This document shows, piece by piece, positions 48,743 to 60,140 of a stretch of DNA of 64,000 bases. Made by a program: the position numbers and the translations under genes. The stretch is from Typhlomys cinereus (lineage: Eukaryota; Chordata; Mammalia; Rodentia; Platacanthomyidae). Positions within the stretch are counted from its first letter, which is position 1; each line of letters starts with the position of its first letter. The stretch spans positions 3,474,447 to 3,538,446 of the forward strand of contig JALPQD010000053.1 of assembly GCA_023101885.1 (NCBI GenBank), read 5' to 3'. Under the pieces are notes generated by a model. It made no database searches. It was not told where the DNA came from and worked only from the letters and a program-made list of their open reading frames with translations.

Positions 48743-49047
48743 TTTTTTTTGAAAAATTTTTTATTATTATCATTTATTCAACTGTGTGCATATGTGTGTG
48801 TATGTGCGTGCGCGCGTGTCTGTGTGTGTGTGTCTGTGTATGTGTAGAACCACGGACGAATTCGCGGACCACCATGGTCGCCTCCACCTCCTTCTGCCCT
48901 GGGATTCACAGGCTCCGCCCTACCAGGACCAGAAGCACAGGCTGCCCCCGCTTCCGCCTGTTGTCTATACGTGGGATCTGGGATCCGAACTCAGGACTTT
49001 CCGCCTGCAAGACGGAGGCTTAACCCCTGAGCCACCTCTCCATCCCC
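48743..49047 (-). mobile_element. B2-type SINE inside the Hmgb1 pseudogene
   Basis: Duplication CCATTTCTTTTCTT at 48729-48742 and 49048-49061. Right end GAGCCACCTCTCCATCCC. Confidence 0.92.
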
Positions 49048-49301
49048 CCATTTCTTTTCTTGTCTATTAAGCATTTAACCCCCCCATACATAAGTCACTC
49101 CTTTTAAAGAAAAAAAAATTGAAATGTAAGGCTTGTAAAATTTGTTTTAAACTGTACAGTGTCTTTTTTTTTTGGATAGTTAAACATACTACCAAATGTG
49201 TCTTTATATAACCCTGTGCTCATGATATTTTTCAGTAGCCACTAACCTTGCCTGGTACAGTATGGGGGTTGTAAATTGGCATGGAAATTTGAAACAGGTT
49301 A

Positions 49302-49817
49302 TTTTTTTTTTATTTCCACTCATACAAACTTAACAGGTACACCGGTCCCCTCCCTCCCTCCAACCTCCCACCGCCCTGTGCCCACCTCCCCTTCCCCTTC
49401 CCTTCCCATCCTCCAGTGCCTCCCCCTCCCATCCCCAGAGCATCCTTTAATGTGCATGCCAGGTCCTCCTCTCCGATGAGGTGCAAGGACCCAGTGGCAT
49501 TTCCCTGAACCCTTTCCTGTGTTCCCCTTAAGCATAGGAACACTACTGTGGCTGTCCCTTGCCTCCAAGGATCCTAGTGCCTTTAGCAAATGCTAGACTT
49601 TGTGGGATCAATAGTGTGTTGGACATTGTGCAGGGCATGCAAAGTCCAATTATGATTGCTTCGGCCCTAACTTGTGTGGAGTATCTTGCATATCATTGCT
49701 CCTCCCATCCTTGTGCTCTTACAATCTTACCGCCCCCTCTTCTGCAAATTTCCCTGAGCTTCTGGATGGGGAGAGATTAGGCTAGCCTAGTTCCAGGTGG
49801 TTGATATAGAGTCTCTG
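49302..49817 (-). mobile_element. 5'-truncated L1 copy inside the Hmgb1 pseudogene
   Basis: It matches the L1 3' UTR (CTCATACAAACTTAACAGGT to GGTGGTTGATATAGAGTCTC). The flanks GAAACAGGTT and GAAATAGGTT are the duplicated pseudogene target, and the Hmgb1 3' UTR resumes after it. Confidence 0.88.
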
Positions 49818-50036
49818 AAATAGGTTCTTGTTGGTGCATAGCACAAGTTAGTTATATCTGGGGATGGTAGTTTTCTTATCTTCAGTTGTCTCTGATGGAG
49901 TTTATACAAAATAATTATTGTTCTGTTAACTGAATACCACTCTGTAATTGCAAAAAAAAAAAAGCAGCTGTTTTGTTGACATTTTGAATGCTTCTAAGTA
50001 AGTACAAGTTTTTTAATTAAAAATACATTATTAATC

Positions 50037-50140
50037 AGGTATGCTGGTGTAATCTCAGCACTCTAGAGGCAATGGCAAAGGCAATCAGAATGAACCTGTA
50101 CAATGTAGTAGACCCTATGTCAAAACAAAACCAAGTACAT
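50037..50140 (+). repeat. B1-like SINE fragment
   Basis: AGGTATGCTGGTGTAATCTC followed by AGCACTCTAGAGGCAATGG, ending in CAAAACAAAACC. Confidence 0.6.
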
Positions 50141-50232
50141 GAGTTCTTTTTTCCTTCACTGTAGTTCATAGTTTCAGAATGCAAAGAACAGCAATTCAGA
50201 GACTTTTTTTTTTTTTTAGCCTAACCTCATTT

Positions 50233-50660
50233 TATAGAAGTTTCATAGGTAGGCACAGGTATCAACTTGACAAATGAGGATTTGTGCTCTGGGGACATTC
50301 GTAGAGATTTAGTTGTTGAGTTAAGCCCAGAGCAAACCTACAGGAGATTGTCTAGCTAATGGGGAAGGCCCAGCCCATGGTGGGTGGGATTAGGCTCTGG
50401 AATAAAATACAGAGAGCTGGTTGAGAGAGTTGGCATCCTTGTGTATACACTTGGCCAGATATCTGGTCTGGCAAGTAAGATGGTCCCTCTCTCAGCCATT
50501 ATGTAGAGATGGTATGGCTAGTTCCTTTGGCCCTGGTGTTGATGCATGCTCTCCCATCAAGCTGGACTACAAACTGTAACTAGACTGTCCTAAGAGAATA
50601 AAACCCTTGTTCCCTTAAGCCGTTTGATGGTGATTTATCAGCAACCACACAGGCTGGCGC
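50233..50660 (+). repeat. Unclassified interspersed repeat, copy 2
   Basis: Second copy of the unit at 15620-16045, same orientation, about 34.6 kb apart. Shared landmarks include AGCCCATGGTGGGTG and AATAAAATACAGAGAGCTGG. Confidence 0.7.
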
Positions 50661-50819
50661 AACCAGAAGTGACACAAATGCCCAAAGAGAAGAAATATTG
50701 GCATAAACACAGGGAGTTAGTAGAAGTACAGCTAAAATGAAAGCTTATCTCTGAGTAAGGATGATATTCTTTTAGAAACATGCTTTGTTTATTTGTTTGT
50801 TTTTGTCAAGATTTAAATA

Positions 50820-51135
50820 TGAGTTGCCCCTCAGAGGCTCAGGAATCCTTAGCTGGTGTTAATGTATTGGGAAGGTTGTGGGACCTTTAGGTTGCTGGAG
50901 GAAGGCACTTCATAGAGGCAGAACTTGAAGTTTGTTAGCTGAACCCTGCTTCCTTTCACTTTCTGGCTCTGTCTGCCTCATGATGACTATAGGGACCTGA
51001 ACCAGTCTCCTGCTTCTGCCTACAGCCATGCCTTTTATGTACTTCCCACTGTAAATGGACTATATCTGACTTTCTGGAATTGTAAATCAAATAAATGTCT
51101 TCTCTTCTAAGTTGCTTGAGTCTAAGTACTCTCTC
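50820..51135 (+). repeat. Rodent interspersed repeat, family uncertain
   Basis: TGTAAATCAAATAAATGTCT then TTCTCTTCTAAGTTGCTTGA is the typical end of a common rodent repeat; the start is near GAGTTGCCCCTCAGAGGCTC. Confidence 0.5.
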
Positions 51136-51254
51136 ACAGCATAAAGAAAAGAATGACTGGAACAGTTTTTAAAAATGTGCATTACTATTGAAGAATAGGC
51201 AAATGACAAAATTAGTAAGTAAAGGTAGAAAAGCTTTAAATATCTTCATTTTCT

Positions 51255-51281
51255 CTCTGTGTCTGTCTCTGTCTGTCTGTC

Positions 51282-51341
<60 letters not shown>

Positions 51342-51540
51342 AGAAGACCTTGTGTGTGTCTTCGAGGGTCATTCTGTATTGCTTCTGTCTCCTTTTTGCT
51401 TTGCTCTGGGATTTCCCAGGCTCTGTCTTCAGAAGGAAAGCCTTTTCTGCCTGGTGTTTTATATGGAATCTTGGATCCAAGCTCAGGTTCTTCTGCTTTT
51501 GAGGCATAGTCTTAACCCCTAAGCCATCTCTGCAGCCCCC
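51255..51540 (-). mobile_element. B2-type SINE, older subfamily, with (GTCT)n
   Basis: Right end CTAAGCCATCTCTGCAGCCC; left part is an expanded GTCT tract (about 51260-51322) and CT tract to 51342. Imperfect flanking repeats ATCTTCATTTTCT and ATCTTTAGTTTCT. Confidence 0.85.
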
Positions 51541-52244
51541 ATCTTTAGTTTCTTTAGCTGTAATTCTTTTCTGGTGTCTGTTGATGTATCTTTAGGACTA
51601 GTCTAAATTCTAAGAGTTCTTCTACTGTTTCCTTTATTCCTTACCTTCCTTCCCACCATGATGTTTTTTAAGTCTGCCATGCCACTTCCTCTGCTATGTC
51701 TTGATTGTTAAGGGCTTATCTCTCCCTGGAGAGACTCCTCTTCAGAAGGCTTGGATAGACAGAATTAATGACTCTTGCTGTTCAGAAGAGATGGTCTCCT
51801 TCTACATGTCATTGTCTGGTAGTCTTGCTCGCCCAGACAGCAAGCTCGTGTAGAGTCACTCTTGTATGTTCTATTCCAGCCTACGCTACCATCTTTGAGT
51901 AGTACTTTATATGTTCTGTGGAGGAGCAGAAGCCTTCTTGACCACTAGTTTCCATCTTGCCTTCTGGAGCACAAACACTTTCAAATAAACAAAAGTGCCT
52001 TAAGCTGTCCTCATGGAATAAAAGAGCTCTCAGTCCTTGGCTAAAACTGCAGGAAACATTGAAAAGCACTCAGAACAGATTCAATTGCTGATCCAAGCCT
52101 TTCCCTCACTTACTGTCTTCCTTAACTCTCTCAAAGACATAAAGGTTAGTTCATTATCCTTTGGGCAGAAAGTGAATGAAACACTGAATCTTTCACTAAC
52201 TCAAGGGTAAATTCAAGGTGTTAACACGTTTCTCCTTTGTTTAG
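51541..52244. other. Intron, nothing recognised
   Basis: No gene or repeat recognised up to the acceptor at 52244. Confidence 0.4.
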
Positions 52245-52323
52245 GCCAGCTGGAGGGCTCTATGGAATCGACAGCATGCCAGACCTGCGCAGAAAGAAGC
52301 CACTGCCGCTTGTCAGTGATCTG
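52245..52323 (+). CDS. Unc13b: Unc13b linker exon
   Basis: It encodes [18 protein letters not shown] and continues to PLPLVSDL. Acceptor TTGTTTAG, donor CTG|GTGAGT. This basic, Pro-containing linker precedes C1 in all Munc13 proteins. It ends in phase 0, which permits the following 6-nt microexon to be included or skipped without frame change. Confidence 0.95.
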
Positions 52324-53439
52324 GTGAGTGAAGACCCTTTCGTAAGCTTAGTCCCTAACCTTGGGAAGTGGTCCATTTAGTGGCTCCATTGGTCTGATGA
52401 TCAATCACTTACAGTCTTACCAAGACTTAATTTAATGATGGTTTCACTGAGATTTTGTTTTAATTCATCCCAGGTTAGAGCCTTGGGTTTTTCAGTAGGT
52501 CAAGCTCCTACCTGGAGCATTTGTTGCTTATTCCTTCATTGCTGCTATCAGTCAAATAAGCTTTCCTCTAAAATATAAGTTTTATGCACTATCTTTGTTA
52601 ACCCGATGTCTGGCATTAAGAAGAAAAGATAAAACATTTGTGGAATTGAATTGCAACTAGCTTAGGAGTTAAAGCTAATCTCAGGACCTCTAGAGTAACC
52701 AAAAAACTCCTATTCTAGGTCATCTTTTTGAATTTTCTGTAGTTCAAGTTTTCTGTGGCCTGCAGGTAGTGGGAATAGCATAGAACCAGAGCCCATGGGC
52801 TCTACGACCAGATGCCAGGTTCATTATGACCTGACTCCTTTTCTTACTATCATTTTCTGGTTTTGTTCCCTTTTATTTCCCTCTATTCTGTCCATTCTCT
52901 TTTTCCTGCCCACCTTTTCTTTCTTCTCTTCCATTCTCAATTTGCTTTTTTTTCCTGCAGTTTTTCCCTTCCTTAGCTGGTTGAATGGAAATATCAATTG
53001 ACATTTTCTCTTCATCATTTCTTTCTTTATTTCCTACCATTTGTGTATCTTCTTTCTTTTACTACTTTTCAGTATATCTCTTCTTCCACAGCTTTTCATC
53101 TAGTTGGTTGAAGATAAATTTTCATGTTGTCTTTTCTCTACTAATGTCTTCCTTCTTTTATCATCACCTATCTCACCTTTCTTCTCTTCTTCCTTTCTTC
53201 TTTTCTCATACCATGTCCATAAACAGATATTAGTTAATGTGTCATTTTCTCTCCTTGTCTTTCTTTCACTTTGAGGCATAACTATTCTTGGAGTAGAGTT
53301 CTAGGCTCTACTGGTCATTTCTGGATTTAAGACAGTTTGTAGTGGATAGTAGGAAGAACCTCTCAGTTACCTCTCAATTTTCATGTCCTTGGGGTACTTT
53401 AACATCATGTTGTTCCTTTCTCTGCTCTCCTCCACACAG
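52324..53439. other. Intron with an extended pyrimidine-rich block (52850-53215)
   Basis: A plus-strand C/T-rich stretch with many TTCTTTC/TTTTCTT units precedes the 6-nt microexon by 0.2-0.6 kb. No repeat family recognised. Confidence 0.5.
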
Positions 53440-53445
53440 GCTATG
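53440..53445 (+). CDS. Unc13b: Unc13b 6-nt microexon (Ala-Met)
   Basis: GCTATG sits between a strong acceptor (TCTCTGCTCTCCTCCACACAG) and a strong donor (GTAAGT). It adds Ala-Met between VSDL and SLVQSRKAG; the remembered human UNC13B protein has exactly this AM at the junction, which supports the call. Very short exons of this type are often neuronally regulated, but no regulation can be read directly. Confidence 0.85.
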
Positions 53446-54225
53446 GTAAGTGCTTCCAGAGCCCTTCCCCATCCTCTCAAGAGTCCACATCCCAGATTTC
53501 TTAAGTCCCTCTCACTGATGCTTCTGCTTAGGCTGATTAAGACTTCCATCTGCCCAGTGTCTGCTCCCTTACTGAAATTATATATTTTTCAGTGGCTGCC
53601 TTTAAGACTTGTGCTTGTCAAATAATATGTGGTTCTTCTATGCAAGAACCTGGCTAGCAAAACAGTCCCAGCTCTTCCTTAATTCCCTGCCCTGTATATT
53701 CTCCACTGTCCCTTTTGTGTCAAATGCCCTGTTTATTTGGGTTTCTAGTTTCTATAGCCCCCTGTGGATTGGGTGTGGGGAATAGAGTAAAACCCAGTGG
53801 GAAAATAGTAAGCTTTGTTCCCAATGATGTTTCTTCTATGTGACTCTGATGAGTTGTGTGTCTCTCTTTTCTTGTGACTTGTTTCTTACTGGAATTCTAA
53901 GCTTTTCATTTTTTCCTTTGCTTTTCATAGATAGGAGTTTCTTTGGGTTAGGATACCTAAGAATAATGAGAGAGAGACACTTTCAATGGTAGATACCCTG
54001 AAGGAAATACTGTTCTGATATTGCTAGAACAGTCCCTTGAAGGTCTTGGGTTTTGCATCTTAACCTGGGACACTATTACTTGTTGCCCAGGGACAGTCAC
54101 TATAAGTGACAATAAAAACAATGACACCAGTTATAATCCTGTGGCTTTGGTCACTGAGTTCCCTTCCCAGGACTTTGCCAATCTTTAGTGACATCCAGGG
54201 CTGACAGGCAAGTCTTCTCTCACAG
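53446..54225. other. Intron after the microexon, nothing recognised
   Basis: No repeat or gene recognised. Confidence 0.4.
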
Positions 54226-54300
54226 TCATTGGTCCAGTCCCGAAAGGCGGGGATTACTTCTGCAATGGCCACACGTACCTCTCTCAAGGATGAAGATTTG
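54226..54300 (+). CDS. Unc13b: Unc13b linker exon before C1
   Basis: It encodes [20 protein letters not shown] followed by KDEDL, 25 codons in phase 0. Acceptor TTCTCTCACAG, donor TTG|GTAAGT. It matches the conserved basic region just upstream of C1 in Munc13 proteins. Confidence 0.95.
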
Positions 54301-54755
54301 GTAAGTGACTTATAACTTGTAAGTCTTCTAGTTCTAGAACTGACCCTCTATGGCCATACCAAGAAGGGATTTAAGAATACTGGGGGTATATTGTTACCAA
54401 GATTACATCATATCTCATTTTTCTACGCTGAAAGACCCAAGATCTAGACTGGACTGTCAAAGGGTTTGAAGACTGATCTCATGATTTTTATGGTGATGTT
54501 GGTACATTCTGTTTCCTTAGAATCTGTGAGTCCTCAAACCCAACATCAGATTAAGTCAATTTTGCATTATAAGAAACACATTCTGTTGAGACCGTCTATG
54601 TGCCAGGATGATTTATAGGTGACTAGACCAATCTAGAGTGTTTTCCCTACTACTAGAGGAGAAACGAATGTTCCAACTATCCTGTAGGGTTTCAGATCTG
54701 TTATCTTCCAGCAGGGTCCTAAAGTCACTGGTTTGTGTTATGGTGTGTCTTTCAG

Positions 54756-54975
54756 AAATCCCATGTGTATAAAAAGACACTTCAGGCATTAATCTACCCT
54801 ATCTCATGTACTACACCCCACAATTTTGAGGTCTGGACAGCCACCACTCCTACGTATTGCTATGAGTGTGAAGGCCTGCTCTGGGGCATTGCCCGGCAAG
54901 GTATGCGCTGCAGTGAGTGTGGAGTCAAGTGCCATGAGAAGTGCCAGGACTTGCTCAATGCTGACTGCCTACAGC
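54756..54975 (+). CDS. Unc13b: Unc13b C1-domain exon
   Basis: It encodes the complete diacylglycerol/phorbol-ester-binding C1 domain, residues 843-892 of the assembled protein. The zinc pattern H-X12-C-X2-C-X13-C-X2-C-X4-H-X2-C-X7-C is intact (H843, C856, C859, C873, C876, H881, C884, C892). A tryptophan (W864) sits in the [10 protein letters not shown] loop, as in Munc13-1 where the equivalent side chain occludes the ligand site. The exon is 220 nt, phase 0 in and 1 out (CTACAGC|GTGAGT). A second GT at CAAG|GTATGC (54901) inside the exon has the same phase. Confidence 0.97.
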
Positions 54976-55454
54976 GTGAGTACCCCTATGTGATGAGGCT
55001 GGGAAGTGGAGACAGCAGGGCCTTTCCAAAACTGTCTTAAGCAAATAGCAAGAATGTCTGAAATGATGTTCCTCCCAGTATGCCTAAGTCTGAGGCCCTT
55101 TTCTTTTCATAAAAAGTAAGGAGCTGAATCAAAGGGTGTTGCCTTTCAAACTAACCAGTGTTATAATACGTCTTAAGCACCTTTAGGAAAGTTCTTCAAG
55201 CTTTTGATAGTTTTATGGTAGAGTTAGAATCTCTTGCAGAATCCAGTTGATTCCAGGGGCTCATCTTGAGTAGCATGTATACCACAGTGTATAAGTCTTA
55301 ATGCCCATGTAATTATAGCATGTTTAATTGAGGACTGAAAGAAAAAAGAAAGTTCTGAGGTTCCAGGCATCACAGAGGAGCCTTCTGAAGTCTAAACATA
55401 GCTTTCATCCCTTGTTGTTTTTTTTTTCATCCCTTGTTTATAGTAGATAATTTT

Positions 55455-55481
55455 TTATTTTTTTAAACTTTATTTATATTT

Positions 55482-55533
<52 letters not shown>

Positions 55534-55751
55534 CAGAGGGTACTGTGTGTCTGTGGAGGCCCAAGGGTGACTTTGGGAATCATCTGATTGCTTCTACCTC
55601 CTTTGCTTTGCTCTGGGATTTCCCAGAGTTCACCCACCAGGGCAGAAAGTACAGGCCACCACCATTTCCGCCTGGCATTTTTACATGGGATCTAAACTCA
55701 GGACCTTCTGTTTGCAAGGCAGTCTTAACCCCTGAGCCATCTCTCTAGTCC
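55455..55751 (-). mobile_element. B2-type SINE, older subfamily
   Basis: Right end TGAGCCATCTCTCTAGTCC, (GT)n at about 55484-55531. Flanks ATAGTAGATAATTTTTT and TGTAGATAGATATTTT are an imperfect duplication. Confidence 0.85.
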
Positions 55752-56069
55752 TGTAGATAGATATTTTAGAAAAAAGTTCCAAATAGATGGAACAGTAGTA
55801 TAGAAGGAGATTATGTCAGGCCTAGCAAGTCCCTTACATACATGCCTCCATAATGGAGTGAGGAGCATGCAAACAGGAAAAGCAACGTGCTTCCAGCAGG
55901 GGAGCTGGTAGGACAAGTTCTGTCTTACTCCTGCTGAGCTTGCTTTCATTATGACCGGACCCCATGAAAATAAACTGAGAAATAGAAGAAAATATTCTGC
56001 CCCTCCACATCTTCCAAGTTTTACTCAGAGCCAACTCATAACAAAGAAAGTTATAAGAATTTGGGTAGA

Positions 56070-56290
56070 TGATGACCATTTATGGAATACCTGCTAGATG
56101 CCAGGCTCTGGGCTACAACTTTACATATGCTATGTGACAGAATATGTTGTACCATCCTAGAGATAATCACAACTGTGTCCTTACAGAGAAAAATAGCTTA
56201 CCAAGCTAGCAGTTGTAGATCCAGGATTCCAACCTAGATCTATCTTGACACCAAAGGTCACACTTTTCTTTTTGTACTACACTATTCACT
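56070..56290 (-). repeat. MIR SINE (minus) just upstream of the 56.5-kb exon
   Basis: AGATGCCAGGCTCTGGGCTA, later AGATCCAGGATTCCAACCTA and ACCAAAGGTCACAC, in the order of a reverse MIR. Confidence 0.65.
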
Positions 56291-56510
56291 GAGATTAAAA
56301 AAACTGGAAATTGTGTTCTGTGATGAACTATTTCTGGGACTTGTGTCTCATGGCAGTTAGATAAAACTGGTGGTATTTTCATGTCCACGCCTCATCCAGT
56401 TTCTCTAGGCTTTCCCACTGCTCCATACTTTTCTTAAGCCTTTATTCTCAACTGTTGTTGGCCTGAGAAGTGGTCTTTTGGCTAGCTCTGCTTTCTGGGC
56501 CATTATGCAG

Positions 56511-56738
56511 GGGCTGCAGAAAAGAGCTCTAAACATGGAGCTGAAGATCGGACTCAGAACATTATCATGGCCATGAAGGACCGCATGAAGATCCGAGAGC
56601 GTAACAAGCCAGAGATCTTTGAAGTTATCCGGGATGTCTTTACAGTGAGCAAAGTTGCCCATGTACAGCAGATGAAGACAGTAAAACAGAGTGTCCTGGA
56701 TGGCACCTCCAAATGGTCAGCCAAAATCACCATCACTG
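56511..56738 (+). CDS. Unc13b: Unc13b exon linking C1 to C2B
   Basis: It encodes [20 protein letters not shown], then the basic [20 protein letters not shown] segment, and ends with the first C2B strand (WSAKITIT). The first GG completes an Arg codon after CTACAGC. Acceptor CATTATGCAG, donor ATCACTG|GTGAGC. The helical linker packs between C1 and C2B in known Munc13 structures. Confidence 0.96.
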
Positions 56739-57280
56739 GTGAGCAAGCAAAAATTTGAGGGGAGTTCTAAGTTATGAGGAACAGCCTGGGAAAGAAGCAT
56801 AGTGAGTAAAAGGGAGGAAAGGAATAGGGAAGAAAAAAGATTGGACCAAAAGGGAAAGGGAGCGGCTCATTGTTCCCCATTCCTCTTCAACTAAATCCTG
56901 GTGCCTGGAGAGTAAGATTAGTACTTGGAAATAAAAAGAGCCCTAATAAAAGGATATGGTAACAGACTGACACTATACACTTGTTTAATAGTTTGATATA
57001 ATGAGAACTGAGAGTGGGAGGAGGAGGACCATCAGGAGGCCAGAGAATAATAGTTCACCAATACTAGCCAGATGAGTGGGGCTGAAGCATTTGTGCATCA
57101 GAAGGTTCATGACCACTGGATCAGGTGTAATTCAAGTAACACTAAGCTTTGAGGGAAAAGTTGATAGCCCAGGATTAAAACTAGGCATGAAGGAATGAAG
57201 TTATTCTTTTTGTGCCAAGGTGCATCAGTGGGCTTCTCCAAGCTAGATAGCATCTGAGTAGTGCCGTTAAGGACTTCTGA

Positions 57281-57460
<180 letters not shown>

Positions 57461-57519
57461 TAAGTCTCAAAGAGCTTTGACTTACCTGGTGGTATGAGTA
57501 TTTTTCCCATTCTTTTATG

Positions 57520-58260
57520 TTTTTTAATGTTACATCATGAATATAGTAAATTCATAACATTTTTAATTTTCATCCATTAGTCCCAAGTCCCATTCACCGT
57601 CCTTTTCCTCCTACAATCCTTCATCTCCCCTGTCAGACTCCCTCCCGTTTTCAAATATTTTCAATTGTGCAGCCCACTGTGTTTCATTTAGCTTGTCTTT
57701 GGTGACATCTGCCTAACATGCTTCATGTTCCAACAAGTATCGTAGATCAGTGGATATACCATTGAGGAAAGTATCTTCCTTTTCATCCCTATCAGCATTA
57801 GTCCTCATTAGTCTTTCAAGTGTAGAGCTTCTTGAGATCTTTCTGCTTTAATGGTGCGAACTTGAGACTGATCCCATGCAGTTCTTGTATAAGTATATAT
57901 ATGTCTATCATAAAAGCATGTATAGCACAGCTCTGTCATGTCCAGGAGATAATGTCTGACCTACCACTGTCTCACTTCATGCTCTTACAATCTTACCACC
58001 CCCTCTTCTGCAATGCTTCCTGAGCCTTGGGGTGAGGTATACATATGTCTTGTTTAGGGACAAGCAGTCCACAGTCATTTACTTTCTGCATATTGGCAGG
58101 TTATGCTTTCCAGCAATAGACTCCTTCTGCTGTAGAAGGGGGATTCTAGGTTAGCAAAACAATCAAAGGTCTGTGAAATCTGCAGTTGTAATACCAATCA
58201 CCGTGGCAATAGGTGACCATCAATGTAATAGTTGCATGAATATCAAGGAGACAACCATCA
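57520..58260 (-). repeat. Old rodent L1 3' fragment (minus)
   Basis: ATGCTCTTACAATCTTACCA, CCCCCTCTTCTGCAATGCTT and TCATTTACTTTCTGCATATT resemble the L1 3' UTR of this window but are diverged. Confidence 0.6.
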
Positions 58261-59970
58261 GCTTTCTGAGAGGGTTTAAGGCACAATTGTTAGAATGAAA
58301 CATTTCTATTACCGTAAACTAAAACAAAAATCTGTAAAAGAGAAAGGCATGGCAAAAACAGACCATGACTCTTTAGCTAGGAAGAAGTATGTCAAACTGC
58401 TTTGTAAATACCTGTTACTATATCCATAGATTGGAAAAACACTTGCTGAGTATTTTAGAAAGAGTGTTTCAGTGCTAGGCAGGACTAGGCAGAGGCTATA
58501 GTGAAATCCCATTTCTCCTGTTTCACTTGGACAGCAACTGTGCTTTCTCTGGGTTTCTTCTCATAGACTGTGGTAGTTTATTCAAGTCCTGTCTCAATTA
58601 GGCCTATTTATGGACCCAGGGACATGGCATATTGCTTTCTGTAGCATACTAACAAGTTCACTACTAACAAGTGACCGAACTAGGATTTATGGTACCATCC
58701 TCTTGTACCTGCCAACCCTGCCATCCTGCTTAGGAAGAATGGGATATGTTCCTGAAGAAAAGAAAGCATATCCTTGACTTAAAAGTGGATAATTCTGGCT
58801 TAAAGATGACAATCTGTGCTCTTTCTTTTACAGAATGCTTTTCTTCTGGTACTCAGCGTCCACCTCCATTCCTTTTCCTGCTACCTCACTTTCTAACATG
58901 CTATTTCATGTCATATTAAAGGATGGCTGTTGAAAATGACAAACTACAGCTTTGAACTTGGACTAAGATCTGAAGACCCCCCTACTCCCAAAGTCTAGGA
59001 TCAGGACTTTGGGTCTGAAGCTGTTGAACAGACTTGCTATGTAGAACTTGTGAAAAGTTCAAAGAACTTGTGAAAAGGAGTTAGGGAATAGTAAAGTTAC
59101 TGTCCAGTTCATGACAATGGTTATTGAGAGAGTACCTGTTTATTTGAGAATCTAAATAGTTCTTTCTTGACTCTTTATGACTAATTTTAAATGAACTGGC
59201 TCCTTGGTCATATTTGCTCATTTTTTAGTGAACAATTTATTCACTTCTGAATTTTATGCAAGACACTATATATGATATTGTGTATATAGTCATAGTAGTT
59301 CAAGAAGCTTATTGTTGATTTATATGTTACTGTTCAGTAGAGTAGTAGTTATACTTATATATATTTAATGAAATGTGTATATATTATAAAATAATGGAGA
59401 AAGGATCAGCAGATTCTGTCAAGCATCACTTTTGTGTGAGGAACCAGGACCTAGAAAGCAACTTCTGGGGAGAAGAGCAAGAGGGAGAGCCATGGACAGC
59501 TCCCTTCTCCAAAGCAAACACCATAGAGGCAATAAGCACTCAAAGGAATAATAAAGAAGGATTGCAATACATACGCAGACAAATGGAATGGAGGAATTAG
59601 AAAACTGAGCAGTTATGATCAGAAATCTCTGGAACCTTTACTGACTTCATGACTTAGACTGTAAGGAGGGAGCTAACTGTTGCTTCCTGGAGCTCTGTGA
59701 CATGTGTAACTATTGTTTTGTTAGAATTATTAACATAGTTAGCTTCATTAAGAAGCCAGAATTGACTCTGATTACTCATTCCCTTCCCCATACCTGAGGG
59801 ATGGAGCACCTTTGGCCAGGATAGCCTTACTCGCTTGGAACTTTAGTGCCACTGTCTGCCGACTCCCTTTTTCAAGTGTAGTTGATGAAGCTTTGGAGAC
59901 AGGGGATTGGAAGTAATAGTGAGTTCTGCTTGGTCTGTCCTGCCTAATTCACTCTATAATTCTCTTATAG
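58261..59970. other. Intron, nothing recognised
   Basis: No gene or clear repeat; TATATA-rich around 59350-59390. Confidence 0.35.
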
Positions 59971-60140
59971 TGAGTGCCACAACTCCTCTGACCGCATTAA
60001 GGTACGTGTGTGGGATGAGGATGATGATATCAAATCCAGAGTAAAACAACGACTAAAGCGTGAATCCGATGATTTCCTTGGCCAAACCATCATCGAGGTT
60101 CGGACACTGAGTGGAGAGATGGATGTCTGGTACAATCTGG
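59971..60140 (+). CDS. Unc13b: Unc13b C2B-domain exon, second half
   Basis: It encodes [20 protein letters not shown], then [18 protein letters not shown] and the last strands to MDVWYNL. Loop-3 aspartates D1033 and D1035 are intact, so Ca2+ binding should be retained; the basic KQRLKR insert contributes to phosphoinositide binding in this family. Acceptor TCTCTTATAG, donor CTGG|GTAAGG. Confidence 0.96.

Larger units (their letters stand above)
47980..50036 (+). pseudogene. Hmgb1-type processed pseudogene, split by two later insertions
   Basis: It lacks introns and retains a 5' UTR end (GGAAAAACAACTAAACATGG), a degenerate coding region (48062-48715) and a long 3' UTR recognisable as that of Hmgb1 (TGTTAACTGAATACCACTCT, ATTGCAAAAA, TTTGTTGACATTTTGAATGC). 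The coding part starts [12 protein letters not shown] and ends in an acidic tail. It has frameshifts and a shortened HMG-box A (sequence lost around 48150-48245), so no functional HMGB1 can result. HMGB1 itself is a nuclear DNA-bending protein. A SINE (48743-49047) and a L1 fragment (about 49302-49817) interrupt the 3' UTR. The exact 5' and 3' limits are uncertain. Confidence 0.88.

Noticed and set aside
60002..60007. Internal donor AAG|GTACGT in the second C2B exon
   Set aside because: Its phase (0) does not match the next exon, and the bases encode the conserved [10 protein letters not shown] stretch.
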